A stretch of 64,000 nucleotides of DNA from Methanomassiliicoccales archaeon (GCA_013415695.1 JAAEEP010000002.1:86110-150109), one strand, 5' to 3'; positions 34,180-43,130 are shown, counted from the first letter of the stretch. The notes: generated by a model not told the origin, from the sequence alone. Numbers and translations: made by a program.

Positions 34180-35699
34180 TTCCCGCCCTTATCGTTCTGT
34201 AACCAAACCGTTCTCTGCGGGAACGGTATATTGACATCATGCTCCCTGAACGCACGGTCAATGTTCTCCCTAACATTCGAGCCTACAAGCCATTGGTTGT
34301 TTAGGTCATCTACCCACAAGAACAGCTTGAATACCAGTGCGGAGTCCGCGAACTCGGTGAACCTGATCCAGGGATAATGTTCTGGGTCTTTGAGGACATG
34401 CGGCTCTGCCATGGCTGATTCCATGATCAGCTTCTTCACAAGTTCGATGTCAGAACCATAGGCCACACCCACTTCGACCTTGACCTTGTACCGGAGATCG
34501 GGTCTCACTATGTTGGTGATCTTGCGGCTTGCCATTTCGTTATTGGGGACGATGAAGTTCTCGGATTTGAATGTGTTATATAATGTCGTGGAACGCATCC
34601 CTATGCGCCTCACTTCGCAGACATCATCCTCATAGAGTATGAGGTCACCCACCTTGAACGGCCTGTCCAGGAGTATGGACATACCGCTGAAGAAGTTGGA
34701 AAGGGTGTCCTGTGCGGCGAATCCGATTATGATTCCCAGTACGCCGAATCCAGCAAGGAATACTGTAAGATCGTACCCGAAGTGATTGAATACGAGCATG
34801 ACCCCTATGAACGGGATTATGATCATCCCTAGTTTCTCGAAGAGAGGTACCAAGGTATCATCCAGGTCCATCTCGGTCTTGTTTGAGTAAGCATGGGCGT
34901 ATGATATCAGCACGTTATCATAGATCTTGTATGAAAGCCAGACGAGAAGAATGATGAAGCCTACTGCATAAATGTCCTCTATTGCTAGGAGTACGTTGGA
35001 CGGTAGATTGAGTATCTTCAGCGACGACGTGAATCCATATAGTAGGATTATGAAGAAGACTGGGCCTCTTAGTATTTTGACGACACGGTCGTCAAGATCG
35101 GTTTCTGTTTTTCTAGAAATTCGGTGGACGATTGGATCCACGATCAGAATGATGAAGAATGCAATTCCAATCCAGCCCAATACCGTGATTATGAAAGCGC
35201 CGTATGTGGTGTCAAGGGGCGGAGGGAATGGATTGTCCCAGATGCCGAATATCTTGTTGTTTCCGGCCGTGGTCCCGTAGAGCGCCTTGACGGTTAGATC
35301 GAACTCCTTTGTGATGGTGATCTGGCTTTCAGGTGATTCCATGAGGGTTGCGTTGAAGAAGATGGTGAATTCGATCTCACTGCTGGACATCTCCCTGTGG
35401 GCGACCAAATAGACAATGAAAGTTGTTGAGTTGCTAGGCGTAATCGTTTGATATGCTGGTGAAATGCTGATCTCTAGATGTTCGATCGATGAAGGAGATA
35501 GTGAAGGTTTTACGATGATGACAGAGGTGTCGTTGTTGTACACCACCCATTCAAAAGATGTTCCCTCACTGGCGGTTATCTCCTTGTCATAGCTGTCCAC
35601 CTCGAAGATGGTTATACTCTGAGCTGAGGCCATCGGTGCGACCACAGATACCAATATCAGTGCGAGCGGGATCGCCAGCAAGAGTGCCTTTGCCCTCAT
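34176..35699 (-). CDS. MscS-family mechanosensitive channel with secreted N-terminal domain
   Basis: A 507-residue protein. A cleavable-looking signal peptide (1-26, ending MASA-QS) is followed by a beta-rich extracytoplasmic domain of about 120 residues with several N-glycosylation-type sites. Then come four or so membrane helices (about 165-190, 210-240, 255-275, 295-340) and the MscS pore/beta region: 'GFGVLGIIIGFAAQDTLSNF' and 'RPFKVGDLILYEDDVCEVRRIG'. It would open under membrane tension to release solutes. The extracytoplasmic domain is not part of the standard MscS plan. Confidence 0.87.
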   Translation of the reverse strand: MRAKALLLAIPLALILVSVVAPMASAQSITIFEVDSYDKEITASEGTSFEWVVYNNDTSVIIVKPSLSPSSIEHLEISISPAYQTITPSNSTTFIVYLVAHREMSSSEIEFTIFFNATLMESPESQITITKEFDLTVKALYGTTAGNNKIFGIWDNPFPPPLDTTYGAFIITVLGWIGIAFFIILIVDPIVHRISRKTETDLDDRVVKILRGPVFFIILLYGFTSSLKILNLPSNVLLAIEDIYAVGFIILLVWLSYKIYDNVLISYAHAYSNKTEMDLDDTLVPLFEKLGMIIIPFIGVMLVFNHFGYDLTVFLAGFGVLGIIIGFAAQDTLSNFFSGMSILLDRPFKVGDLILYEDDVCEVRRIGMRSTTLYNTFKSENFIVPNNEMASRKITNIVRPDLRYKVKVEVGVAYGSDIELVKKLIMESAMAEPHVLKDPEHYPWIRFTEFADSALVFKLFLWVDDLNNQWLVGSNVRENIDRAFREHDVNIPFPQRTVWLQNDKGGN

Positions 35700-35796
35700 C
35701 TAGCAGCGGTCATCATCCCGAGACAATAAATAAGTAACCGTCTCCAAGCCCGCTTTTTCCTTTATTAATATTAACTCCATCGAATCCTAACAAAGC

Positions 35797-35806
35797 CTTT
35801 TTATTT
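35797..35806 (+). promoter_or_regulatory. TATA box of the prepilin peptidase gene
   Basis: CTTTTTATTT centred about 28 nt before ATG 35830, predicting a leaderless transcript. No ribosome binding site is seen close to the start, which agrees. Confidence 0.5.
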
Positions 35807-35829
35807 CTGCAGGGGATAGCTGCCATCAC

Positions 35830-36717
35830 ATGGACTGGATGCCCATCCTAAAGATCGCCATCGCCTTCATCGTACTACTGCTCGCATCTTGGTCTGACTG
35901 GCGAACAAGGATGGCTTCCGATGGCTTCTGGATAATCATCGGTACCTTAGGTATGATCTTCCTTGCCTTCCAGATCTATCAAGATGGTGTATCCCCGCTG
36001 TACTACCTCTTCCTGTTCCCGTTGGGTGTATTCTTCTATGACATCTTCTGGGACAGGCCAGGTCTTTTTGAAAAGGATGGCGACGAGATTGCTCTAGGTC
36101 TCTATATATCCGCCTTCATAGTGCTCGGAGCCCTACTTGTGATATTCCAGACCGATGAATACTTCTGGAAAATGATATCCATTCCCATCGTCTTCCTCAT
36201 CCTCATACTTCTTTATGTCTTCGATATATTGAAGGGTGGGGCAGATGCCAAGGCTTTGATATCCCTGGCATTACTATTCCCCTTCTACCCCGTGTTCCTC
36301 AATTTCCCTCTGATAACTATACCATCCGAGCTGGTTCAATATTTCTTCCCGTTTGCGATACTAATGCTCTTCAACGCGGCCTTGTTCCTTATGGTGTTCC
36401 CCATTTCCTTTGCGTTCTATAACGTGATCAAGGGCGATGCGAGGTTCCCGCTGATGTTCTTCGGTTATAGGATGAGCGTTGAGGATGCCAAGAAGAAGTT
36501 CGTCTGGACAATGGAAAGGGTGGACGATGATGGTGAGCGAAAGACCTTCCTCTTCCCCAAGGGAGATTACGAGCATGAAGAAGTCCTTGACGGGCTGGAA
36601 GCAGCGGGTGCAGATAAGATATGGGTAACGCCCAAGATACCCTTCCTGATACCGCTGACGATATCGCTCCTCTTCTCTGCATTCGTAGGGAACATCTTCT
36701 TCTACTTCTTTCCCTGA
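35830..36717 (+). CDS. Archaeal A24 prepilin/preflagellin peptidase
   Basis: A 295-residue membrane aspartic peptidase. The first catalytic Asp is in 'SWSDWRTRMASDGFW' (about 20-34) and the second in 'LKGGADAKAL', the GxGD-type site. Six to seven hydrophobic segments are present, and a cytoplasmic stretch (about 200-270) matches the archaeal A24 C-terminal domain. It cuts the N-terminal signal of type IV pilins, archaellins and similar subunits. No pilin gene lies in the window, so the substrates are encoded elsewhere. It overlaps the convergent DNA-glycosylase-like gene by 16 bases. Confidence 0.85.
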   Translation: MDWMPILKIAIAFIVLLLASWSDWRTRMASDGFWIIIGTLGMIFLAFQIYQDGVSPLYYLFLFPLGVFFYDIFWDRPGLFEKDGDEIALGLYISAFIVLGALLVIFQTDEYFWKMISIPIVFLILILLYVFDILKGGADAKALISLALLFPFYPVFLNFPLITIPSELVQYFFPFAILMLFNAALFLMVFPISFAFYNVIKGDARFPLMFFGYRMSVEDAKKKFVWTMERVDDDGERKTFLFPKGDYEHEEVLDGLEAAGADKIWVTPKIPFLIPLTISLLFSAFVGNIFFYFFP

Positions 36718-37358
36718 GCGAGACCGGTACTGCACTCCCATTCCAATGGACATTCCACGCATCTCGGATCGGGACGGCAGTACGTTTTTGCCAGCTGTAT
36801 GAAAAGTGCGTACAATCTGCCAAGTTCGACCGGGTCATTGGAGAACCTGGACTCAACGTATTGCTGAACCTCGTCGTAATCGGTGGAGTCAAGAAGACCT
36901 GTTCTTTCCAGGATTCTGAGGACGTAGGCTGCGGCGACGAACTTGGATCTTTTTCCGGCGAAAAGAAGTATGGAATCCGCAGTCTCCTTCCCCACTCCTT
37001 TCAGGGATAGGAGCTCGGCCCTTGCGCTTTCGATCTCCTTGTTCAATAATAGTTCCGGCATTCCTTCGTACTCAAGTTGAATGTGAAGTGCCAATTCCCT
37101 AATCCTCTCGGCCTTCTGACGGTAGAACCCGCAAGGCCTGATTGATTTTTCCAACAAGTCAATATCGGCATATGCAAGCTTATCGGGCTCTAGCAAACCC
37201 CTTCTCCTCAGCTCGTTCAAGGACTTCTCCACACTGTCCCAGTTGGTCTGTTGGGTAAGGATGGCTCCCACCATCACCTCGAAGGCCGATTCGGAAGGCC
37301 ACCAGTCTTCGACCTCGAAGCATTCTTGAAGTCTGTTGTAGAGGAGATCAAGGTCCAT
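36702..37358 (-). CDS. Endonuclease III-like HhH-GPD protein lacking the catalytic Asp
   Basis: A 218-residue protein of the endonuclease III-related group (COG2231 type). The helix-hairpin-helix 'LKGVGKETADSILLFAG' and the C-terminal [4Fe-4S] set C-x5-C-x2-C-x5-C ('YCRPDPRCVECPLEWEC') are intact. At the place where the family reads 'FVVDAYTRR', this protein reads 'FVAAAYVLR', so the Asp needed for base removal is Ala; I confirmed this codon (GCA) in the DNA. The Lys used for lyase activity in endonuclease III is also absent, which is usual in this group. It probably binds DNA; glycosylase activity is doubtful. Confidence 0.82.
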   Translation of the reverse strand: MDLDLLYNRLQECFEVEDWWPSESAFEVMVGAILTQQTNWDSVEKSLNELRRRGLLEPDKLAYADIDLLEKSIRPCGFYRQKAERIRELALHIQLEYEGMPELLLNKEIESARAELLSLKGVGKETADSILLFAGKRSKFVAAAYVLRILERTGLLDSTDYDEVQQYVESRFSNDPVELGRLYALFIQLAKTYCRPDPRCVECPLEWECSTGLAQGKK

Positions 37359-37409
37359 CAGAATCGCGAATGATCATTCCACGATAAAACGCTTATACAT
37401 ACGCATCTT

Positions 37410-38411
37410 TCATCGGACGATCATGTTGAGCGAACGTCCGCATTTTCCACATTTCCCATCCTTCAATTCAACGACATTCGTCCTGAATCCCGTTCTCTGG
37501 ATGACCAAGGTCCCACAGTCTGGGCAGTAGGTGTTCTCCCGATCATCGGAAGGTACATTTCCAAGATATACGAATGCCAAGCCTTCTTTCTTTGCGGTGT
37601 TGAAGGCCATGTCCAGCGTGGAAATCGGAGTGGGTTTGATGTCTGTCATCATGTAATCAGGATGGAATCGGGTGAAATGAACGGGCATCTCGATGGAGAT
37701 CGAGGAGACCCATTTCGAGAAATCCCTTATCTCATCCTCAGAGTCGTTCATGTCTGGAATGATGAGATACGTCAGCTCGACGTGGATTCCGAGAGAGTGG
37801 GCGAGTTCCACGGTGTTGAGCACAGGTTGAAGGTATGCCTTGCAGACCTTGCGGTAGAAGTCATCCCTAAAGGCCTTCACATCGATGTTCATCGCATCGA
37901 GGAAAGGAGCGATCTCCCTAAGGGGTTCCTCGTTGATGTAACCATTCGTTACATATGTCGTGGCCAAACCCCTCTCCTTGGCAACCACTGAACTGTCGAA
38001 TGTGAACTCATGCCATATGGTAGGCTCGTTGTAAGTCCAGGAGATGATTCTGCACCTGTCACGCTCACTGATTTCGCTCACCTGCTCCGGGGACAGATTG
38101 CTAATTTGAAACATCTCCACATTGGCTTGCGATATGGAATAATTCTGGCAGTGAAGGCAGCGGAAGTTGCAGCCGATACTTCCCAGAGATAGTGCCATCT
38201 CTCCTGGCATGAAGTGGAATAATGGCTTCTTTTCTATTGGATCCACATGAATAGATGATGCTTTTCCATAGATCAAGGTCATTAGATTGCCGTTGTGGTT
38301 CTGCCTTACACCGCATATTCCTTTCTTATCAGGGGCTATGGCGCAAGTATGGGGGCAGAGGCCGCAGGAGACCTTTCCACCAGCCTTCTTCCAGAACTTG
38401 GCCATTTTCAT
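37410..38411 (-). CDS. amrS: AmmeMemoRadiSam-system radical SAM enzyme (AmrS type)
   Basis: A 333-residue protein. The N-terminal Cys set 'CGLCPHTCAIAPDKKGICG', the radical SAM motif 'GCNFRCLHCQN', 'SWTYNEPTIWHEF' and a C-terminal zinc-ribbon-like pair ('CPDCG', 'CGKCG') together match the AmrS family. Its usual partners, AMMECR1 and MEMO proteins, are not in the window. The process this trio serves is not firmly known. The open frame reaches 38447, but ATG 38411, four bases after the thiL stop, begins the family similarity; the pair is likely co-transcribed. Confidence 0.87.
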   Translation of the reverse strand: MKMAKFWKKAGGKVSCGLCPHTCAIAPDKKGICGVRQNHNGNLMTLIYGKASSIHVDPIEKKPLFHFMPGEMALSLGSIGCNFRCLHCQNYSISQANVEMFQISNLSPEQVSEISERDRCRIISWTYNEPTIWHEFTFDSSVVAKERGLATTYVTNGYINEEPLREIAPFLDAMNIDVKAFRDDFYRKVCKAYLQPVLNTVELAHSLGIHVELTYLIIPDMNDSEDEIRDFSKWVSSISIEMPVHFTRFHPDYMMTDIKPTPISTLDMAFNTAKKEGLAFVYLGNVPSDDRENTYCPDCGTLVIQRTGFRTNVVELKDGKCGKCGRSLNMIVR

Positions 38412-38415
38412 ATTA

Positions 38416-39372
38416 TCAGGCAAAATGTTCCCAACCTCGATTCTCAAGGTTAACTATCTCCCCCTGCCTGGATAAAATGTTTTCTCTGCCCTCCATCGCC
38501 CTTCCAATGATCCTGATGCCTGGAATATCTCTCCTGACGTCATCCAGTCCATCTGGGGAGATGGTGAAGAGCAATTCATAGTCACCGCCGAAGAATAGCA
38601 CCAGCTCTTCTAGGTCTACCCCAGATATCCCCGACATCTGAGCAACATCCTTTCCCATGGGAATCGATTCCCATTCCAGTTCGAAGGCTACTCCACTGGC
38701 GTTCGAAAGCAGATGTACAGAATGAGCCAGTCCATCTGATATGTCAATGCAGGCCGTGACATGACCCGATCCCGACAAGGACCTCCCTTCTATTATTCTA
38801 GGCCATGGCTCCATGAGAGCTCTTATTCCCCTAGGACAGTCGATTTTCTCCCTAATTGAAATGAATCCAGCTGCTGCCTGGCCAAGTTCCCCGGTCACGG
38901 CCAGGAGATCACCAGGTACCGCCCCGCTCCTTCTGAGGAGTCCCTCCTTATTGACCTTACCCAAGGCGGTGCCGGTCAGGATGATCTCCTTTGCTTCCTT
39001 GGTATCTCCGCCCAGGAGGCTCACTCCCATTTTTCTGGAGCAATCGTCGGCACCTTGGATCATTGCCATCACCCTATCGGCATCCATATCCCTGGGCAAC
39101 CCCATTGCCAACAGCAGTCCGAGCGGTTCTGCTCCCATAGCTGCAATGTCACTGTAGTTAACCGCGGCCACCATCCAACCGATCTGCCAGTCAGTCATGC
39201 CAGATGGCGAGTGCGAGACCTTAGAGACAAGGTCGGTGCTGACAACAAGGTAAAAGGATCCCATATCGATGGCCGCAGCATCGTCACCCGGTCCTACTGC
39301 CACCCCACTTTCCAACCTTTCCAGTATTCTGGAGACAATGGCTTTCTCCCCCAGGTCGTCCAGTCTCGCCAT
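38416..39372 (-). CDS. thiL: Thiamine-monophosphate kinase
   Basis: A 318-residue PurM-fold enzyme that makes thiamine diphosphate from thiamine monophosphate. It has 'VGPGDDAAAID' (metal-binding Asp pair), 'STDLVSKVSHSP', 'SDIAAMGAEPLGLLLAMGL', 'GGDTKEAKEIILTGTALG' and 'CIDISDGLAHSVHLL'. The final product is needed by acetolactate synthase encoded elsewhere in the window, and the ECF system at 0.5-4.6 kb may bring in thiamine or a precursor. It is divergent from larA, with 239 bases of AT-rich non-coding DNA between. Confidence 0.94.
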   Translation of the reverse strand: MARLDDLGEKAIVSRILERLESGVAVGPGDDAAAIDMGSFYLVVSTDLVSKVSHSPSGMTDWQIGWMVAAVNYSDIAAMGAEPLGLLLAMGLPRDMDADRVMAMIQGADDCSRKMGVSLLGGDTKEAKEIILTGTALGKVNKEGLLRRSGAVPGDLLAVTGELGQAAAGFISIREKIDCPRGIRALMEPWPRIIEGRSLSGSGHVTACIDISDGLAHSVHLLSNASGVAFELEWESIPMGKDVAQMSGISGVDLEELVLFFGGDYELLFTISPDGLDDVRRDIPGIRIIGRAMEGRENILSRQGEIVNLENRGWEHFA

Positions 39373-39576
39373 GATGCATGGAGGGTACTAGGTTCGAGAA
39401 ATAATTTTCTGAGGTTGCCAATCAATTTCATCATCACTTTTTCCATTTTATTCGATGAATTACTAGGATATTCGGAATGAAAATCCATTGAGATAACTGT
39501 ATTCGAGATGATTCCCCGATTAATATCATAATTCTTGGTAGAAGTGAATTGATATTGATGTTCATTTTTTCCAAAG

Positions 39577-39588
39577 GATTAAAAAGCA
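39577..39588 (+). promoter_or_regulatory. TATA box of the larA operon
   Basis: GGATTAAAAAGC centred about 30 nt before ATG 39612, giving a near-leaderless transcript. This supports 39612 as the start instead of the longer open frame from 39549, which would place the TATA box inside the gene. Confidence 0.5.
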
Positions 39589-39611
39589 CCTTCCGATTAA
39601 TCCTAGTTCCA

Positions 39612-40853
39612 ATGAAGATCGAAGTCCCCTATGGCGTAGATGAGATTTTGGAGGCGGAGATCCCCGATATCAATTTGATTGGAATCGTCGAGCCGAATGA
39701 GGTCGAGTCCAAAGACGGCTTCGATGAAATACGGGATTCCCTTGACAACCCAATTGACTCTCCTGAGCTTGCTGAGTTTCTAAAGGGTTCCGAGAACCCA
39801 GTGTTCATACTCAATGATGGGACCAGACCAACACCTTCCAGCAAGGTCCTTGAGGCACTCTCAACAAGGATCAACATGTCATTCCCCAAATACCTGATCG
39901 CTACAGGGGCTCACCGGGCTCCAACTGAGGATGAGTACCTTTTCATCTTTGGCAGGTTCTACGATATGCTGAGAGGAAGGGTCCATGCACATGATTCAAG
40001 AAAGGATCGAACAGTCTACTTGGGAGATTCAAAGAATGGCACGGAGATGTGGATAAACGAGATCGCGGTGGACGCGGATAGACTGATCATCATAACTAGC
40101 GTCGAGCCCCACTACTTCGCTGGTTACACTGGCGGTAGGAAATCCATCCTACCGGGCGTTGCTTCATTCGACACCATCGAACAGAATCACAAGTTGGCCA
40201 TGAGGAAGGAGGCTCAGTCCCTCTCTTTGGACGGGAATCCGGTGAACGAGGACATGGTGGACGCGCTGAAAGTGCTGGAAGGCAAGGAGATCTTCGCCAT
40301 CCAGATCGTGCTGGATCGTCATCACAATATCTACAAGGTGGCATCTGGGAATCTGTTAAGCAGCTTCAGGAAAGCCGTGACCTGGGCAAAAGAGGTCTTC
40401 TCAGTGGATGTGGGAGAGAAAGTGGATGCGGTAATAACCGTGGCCCCATATCCCATGGACGTGGATCTTTACCAGTCCCAAAAAGCCATGGACAATGCCA
40501 AATGGGCTCTGAAGGAGGGAGGGAAGCTCATACTCGTCTCCAAGTGCAGGGATGGGATAGGGCACGATACTTTCTACAAGCAGCTTTCCATGTCGGAGAA
40601 CCCATCCGAGATATTGGAGAATCTAAAGAAGGAGTACCAACTTGGGTTCCACAAAGCCGCAAAGCTTGCCGAGGTGGCTCTATGGGCGGATCTCTGGGCG
40701 GTTACCGACCTTGATCCTGGTACTCTCAGTAAAGCTAATATACAGCCCTTCGATAGCTTACAGGCTGCGGTCGACGCCGTCCTCCAGTGGAAGGAGGACG
40801 CCAAGATACTTGTGTTGATGAACGGCAGCGTCACAGTACCCAGAGTTGATTGA
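39612..40853 (+). CDS. larA: LarA-type nickel-dependent 2-hydroxyacid racemase
   Basis: A 413-residue protein. Residues matching the lactate racemase site are visible: 'NDGTRPTPSS', His in 'ATGAHRAPTEDE', His in 'VEPHYFAGYTGG', the Lys that carries the nickel-pincer cofactor in 'GGRKSILPGV', and His in 'QNHKL'. It would interconvert D- and L-lactate or a similar 2-hydroxyacid. LarB, LarC and LarE, which build the cofactor, are not in the window. The Fe-S protein gene follows after one base, pointing to a hydroxyacid oxidation operon. A paralogue lies at 49665-50942. Confidence 0.88.
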   Translation: MKIEVPYGVDEILEAEIPDINLIGIVEPNEVESKDGFDEIRDSLDNPIDSPELAEFLKGSENPVFILNDGTRPTPSSKVLEALSTRINMSFPKYLIATGAHRAPTEDEYLFIFGRFYDMLRGRVHAHDSRKDRTVYLGDSKNGTEMWINEIAVDADRLIIITSVEPHYFAGYTGGRKSILPGVASFDTIEQNHKLAMRKEAQSLSLDGNPVNEDMVDALKVLEGKEIFAIQIVLDRHHNIYKVASGNLLSSFRKAVTWAKEVFSVDVGEKVDAVITVAPYPMDVDLYQSQKAMDNAKWALKEGGKLILVSKCRDGIGHDTFYKQLSMSENPSEILENLKKEYQLGFHKAAKLAEVALWADLWAVTDLDPGTLSKANIQPFDSLQAAVDAVLQWKEDAKILVLMNGSVTVPRVD

Positions 40854-40854
40854 A

Positions 40855-41970
40855 ATGACCGATTCAGACTTCATCGACGCGAAGCATCTAGAGAAGATGC
40901 GCAAGGCCTTGATGACCTGCACCTACTGCGGATTCTGCAAGAGCGTTTGCCCGGTCTTCGATGATGTGAGATGGGACCCAAGTGCGGCCCGGGGTCGAAA
41001 TATTCTTGCCTACGGTCTGCTGAATAAGGACATACCCGCCGACGATTCGGTGATCGAGTATATCTATCAATGCACCACTTGCAAGGACTGCGAGAGACGC
41101 TGTCCTTCCAACATTGAAGTGGTGGACATCGTTGAGAGCTGCAGAAGGGACCTGGTGGAGAACGACAAGTTGCTTCCCAAGCACCGCAGGATAGTGGATA
41201 ACATAATCAAGTTCGGTAACCCCTACGCCGAGGAAGAGAGCGTTGCCAAGACTCTGGGTAAGGAGCCTAAACATGCCGAGGTGGGTTACTTTGTGGGTTG
41301 CACTAGCGCCTACCGCAATCAGAGTACCGCCGATGCTACCATTTCCATTTTGGAGAAGACGGGAGTGGATTACACACTTCTGGATGAGGTGTGTTGCGGG
41401 AGCGTGATGCAGCGCATAGGATGGAACGAAGAGGATCTCGTGGATCTCATGGAACGCAACGTGAAAGCAATTGCTGACCTGGGGGTCGAAGAGGTCATTT
41501 TCTCCTGCGCTGGGTGTTACCGAATGTTCAAGGAGGAGTATCCCAAGTTCGTGGATGTTCCCTTCAAGGTTCTTCATGTATCGGAGTTCCTTGCGGATAG
41601 GAATCTCAAGCTCAAACCATTGGCCAAGAGTGTCACATATCATGATCCCTGTCACCTGGGTAGGCACTGTGAGGTGTACGAGGCACCCCGCGAACTGCTA
41701 GCCAAGATACCTGAAATAGATTTCAAGGAGATGCCGAGGAACAGGGACACTTCAAGATGCTGTGGTGGCGGCGGCGGAGTGAGATCTGCCTACCCTGAAT
41801 TGTCTGGTGATATAGCAGGTGGGAGAGTAAGAGAGGCGGAGATCGCCGATATTCTGGTGACCTCATGTCCTTTCTGTGTGAACAACCTCAAGCTTGGATG
41901 CGATAAGGTAGGCTCAGATATCGAGGTCATGGACCTTGTAGAGCTGATAGAATCGCTCCTCAAAGAGTGA
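40855..41970 (+). CDS. HdrD/GlcF-like Fe-S oxidoreductase subunit
   Basis: A 371-residue protein. Two [4Fe-4S] ferredoxin motifs open it ('CTYCGFCKSVCPV' and 'CTTCKDCERRCPS'), followed by two cysteine-rich CCG domains ('VCCGSVMQR', 'CHLGRHCEVYEAP', 'CCGGGGGVRSAYPE'). This layout occurs in heterodisulfide reductase subunit D and in the electron-transfer subunit of glycolate/lactate dehydrogenases. Next to larA the second role fits: passing electrons from a 2-hydroxyacid to a membrane carrier. The FAD (GlcD-type) partner is not in the window. ATG 40855 is one base after the larA stop; TTG 40846 is a weaker alternative. Confidence 0.85.
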   Translation: MTDSDFIDAKHLEKMRKALMTCTYCGFCKSVCPVFDDVRWDPSAARGRNILAYGLLNKDIPADDSVIEYIYQCTTCKDCERRCPSNIEVVDIVESCRRDLVENDKLLPKHRRIVDNIIKFGNPYAEEESVAKTLGKEPKHAEVGYFVGCTSAYRNQSTADATISILEKTGVDYTLLDEVCCGSVMQRIGWNEEDLVDLMERNVKAIADLGVEEVIFSCAGCYRMFKEEYPKFVDVPFKVLHVSEFLADRNLKLKPLAKSVTYHDPCHLGRHCEVYEAPRELLAKIPEIDFKEMPRNRDTSRCCGGGGGVRSAYPELSGDIAGGRVREAEIADILVTSCPFCVNNLKLGCDKVGSDIEVMDLVELIESLLKE

Positions 41971-41971
41971 G

Positions 41972-43123
41972 ATGATAGCTAGGTTCAGATTCTACGGCAG
42001 TCTGAGGGAGGCAAAGGCGGAATGGACCCGCTTCCATCTCCCGGCGATGGTTGATGATGAGCGGCAGCTCTTCACCAAGGCATTCGCCTTCATCGAGGAC
42101 GCAGATCCGATAGAATTGGCAAGTCTTAAGGGCGATGTTGAAGACCTCGGGGGAAAAGCTTACCGTTGCGACACCTCCATCTCAAGAATGCTGATTGTCG
42201 GCTCTCGGGACATGTTCCCAGAACTATCGGAGATTGCATCTCCAGTCGCCGTCACCCTGAGGGAGGCGCTCTCCAATTTACTTTGCCGGGAGAATAGGAC
42301 TATCAGAATTGGCGGACATGACATCGTTCTCGACCGTACGCAGGTAATGGGAATCGTGAACGTCACTCCAGATTCATTCTCAGATGGCGGTCTTTGTTTT
42401 GGGGTCGATAAGGCTTTTGATCGAGCATTGCAGATGGCGGAATACGGAGTGGACATGATCGATGTGGGAGGAGAGTCCACTCGACCATTCTCTGATCCAG
42501 TATCGGAGTCGGAAGAGCTGAAGCGTGTGATCCCGGTTATTGAGAGACTTTCTGATGAATTGAGAGTTCCAATATCCGTGGACACCAGGAGGCCCAATGT
42601 GGCCTCGAGGGCTTTGGAGTCCGGTGCGGTCATGGTCAACGACATCTCTGGACTTCGAGATCCCGCCATGATATCCGCGGTCGCAAATGCTGGAGTGCCA
42701 GTCGTCCTGATGCACATGAGGGGGGAGCCCAAGACCATGCAGGAGAACATTCGCTATGATGACGTGGTGGGCGATATAATGACGATTCTCAAGAGGAATA
42801 TCTCCGCAGCGATGGAGGCTGGCATGGATCCTGAGAACATCATAATCGACCCGGGAATAGGCTTTGGAAAGACCACTGATAACAATCTGGAAATCATCCG
42901 CCGCCTATACGAGTTCAGATGCATGGACCACCCCATCATGGTGGGACCCTCTAGGAAGAATTTCATAGGCAAAATCCTGGATCTTCCCGTAGCGGAAAGG
43001 TTGGAAGGGACCCTGGCAGCCTCAGTGGCATCAATCATCAACGGGGCGGACATGATCCGGGTTCATGATGTGAAAGAAGCTGTAAGAGCTGCGAAAATGG
43101 CCGATTCCTTTAGAAGGTTCTGA
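41972..43123 (+). CDS. folP: Dihydropteroate synthase family protein with N-terminal extension
   Basis: A 383-residue protein. From about residue 113 the TIM-barrel motifs of dihydropteroate synthase are all present: 'MGIVNVTPDSFSDGG', 'DVGGESTRPFS', 'SVDTRRPNVAS', 'VNDISGLRD', 'VLMHMRGEPKTMQ', 'IIDPGIGFGKTTDNN' and 'VGPSRKNFIG'. The first 110 or so residues form an extra domain that I do not recognise. In bacteria the enzyme joins pterin and p-aminobenzoate; archaeal members may serve folate or methanopterin-type cofactors. It begins one base after the stop of the Fe-S gene, so it is in the larA transcript, though the link in function is not clear. Confidence 0.88.
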   Translation: MIARFRFYGSLREAKAEWTRFHLPAMVDDERQLFTKAFAFIEDADPIELASLKGDVEDLGGKAYRCDTSISRMLIVGSRDMFPELSEIASPVAVTLREALSNLLCRENRTIRIGGHDIVLDRTQVMGIVNVTPDSFSDGGLCFGVDKAFDRALQMAEYGVDMIDVGGESTRPFSDPVSESEELKRVIPVIERLSDELRVPISVDTRRPNVASRALESGAVMVNDISGLRDPAMISAVANAGVPVVLMHMRGEPKTMQENIRYDDVVGDIMTILKRNISAAMEAGMDPENIIIDPGIGFGKTTDNNLEIIRRLYEFRCMDHPIMVGPSRKNFIGKILDLPVAERLEGTLAASVASIINGADMIRVHDVKEAVRAAKMADSFRRF

Positions 43124-43130
43124 AAAGGGG

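Noticed and set aside
40888..41667. Minus-strand frame of 259 codons opposite the HdrD/GlcF-like gene
   Set aside because: It lies wholly inside a gene with four Cys-rich motifs and shows no family signal of its own.
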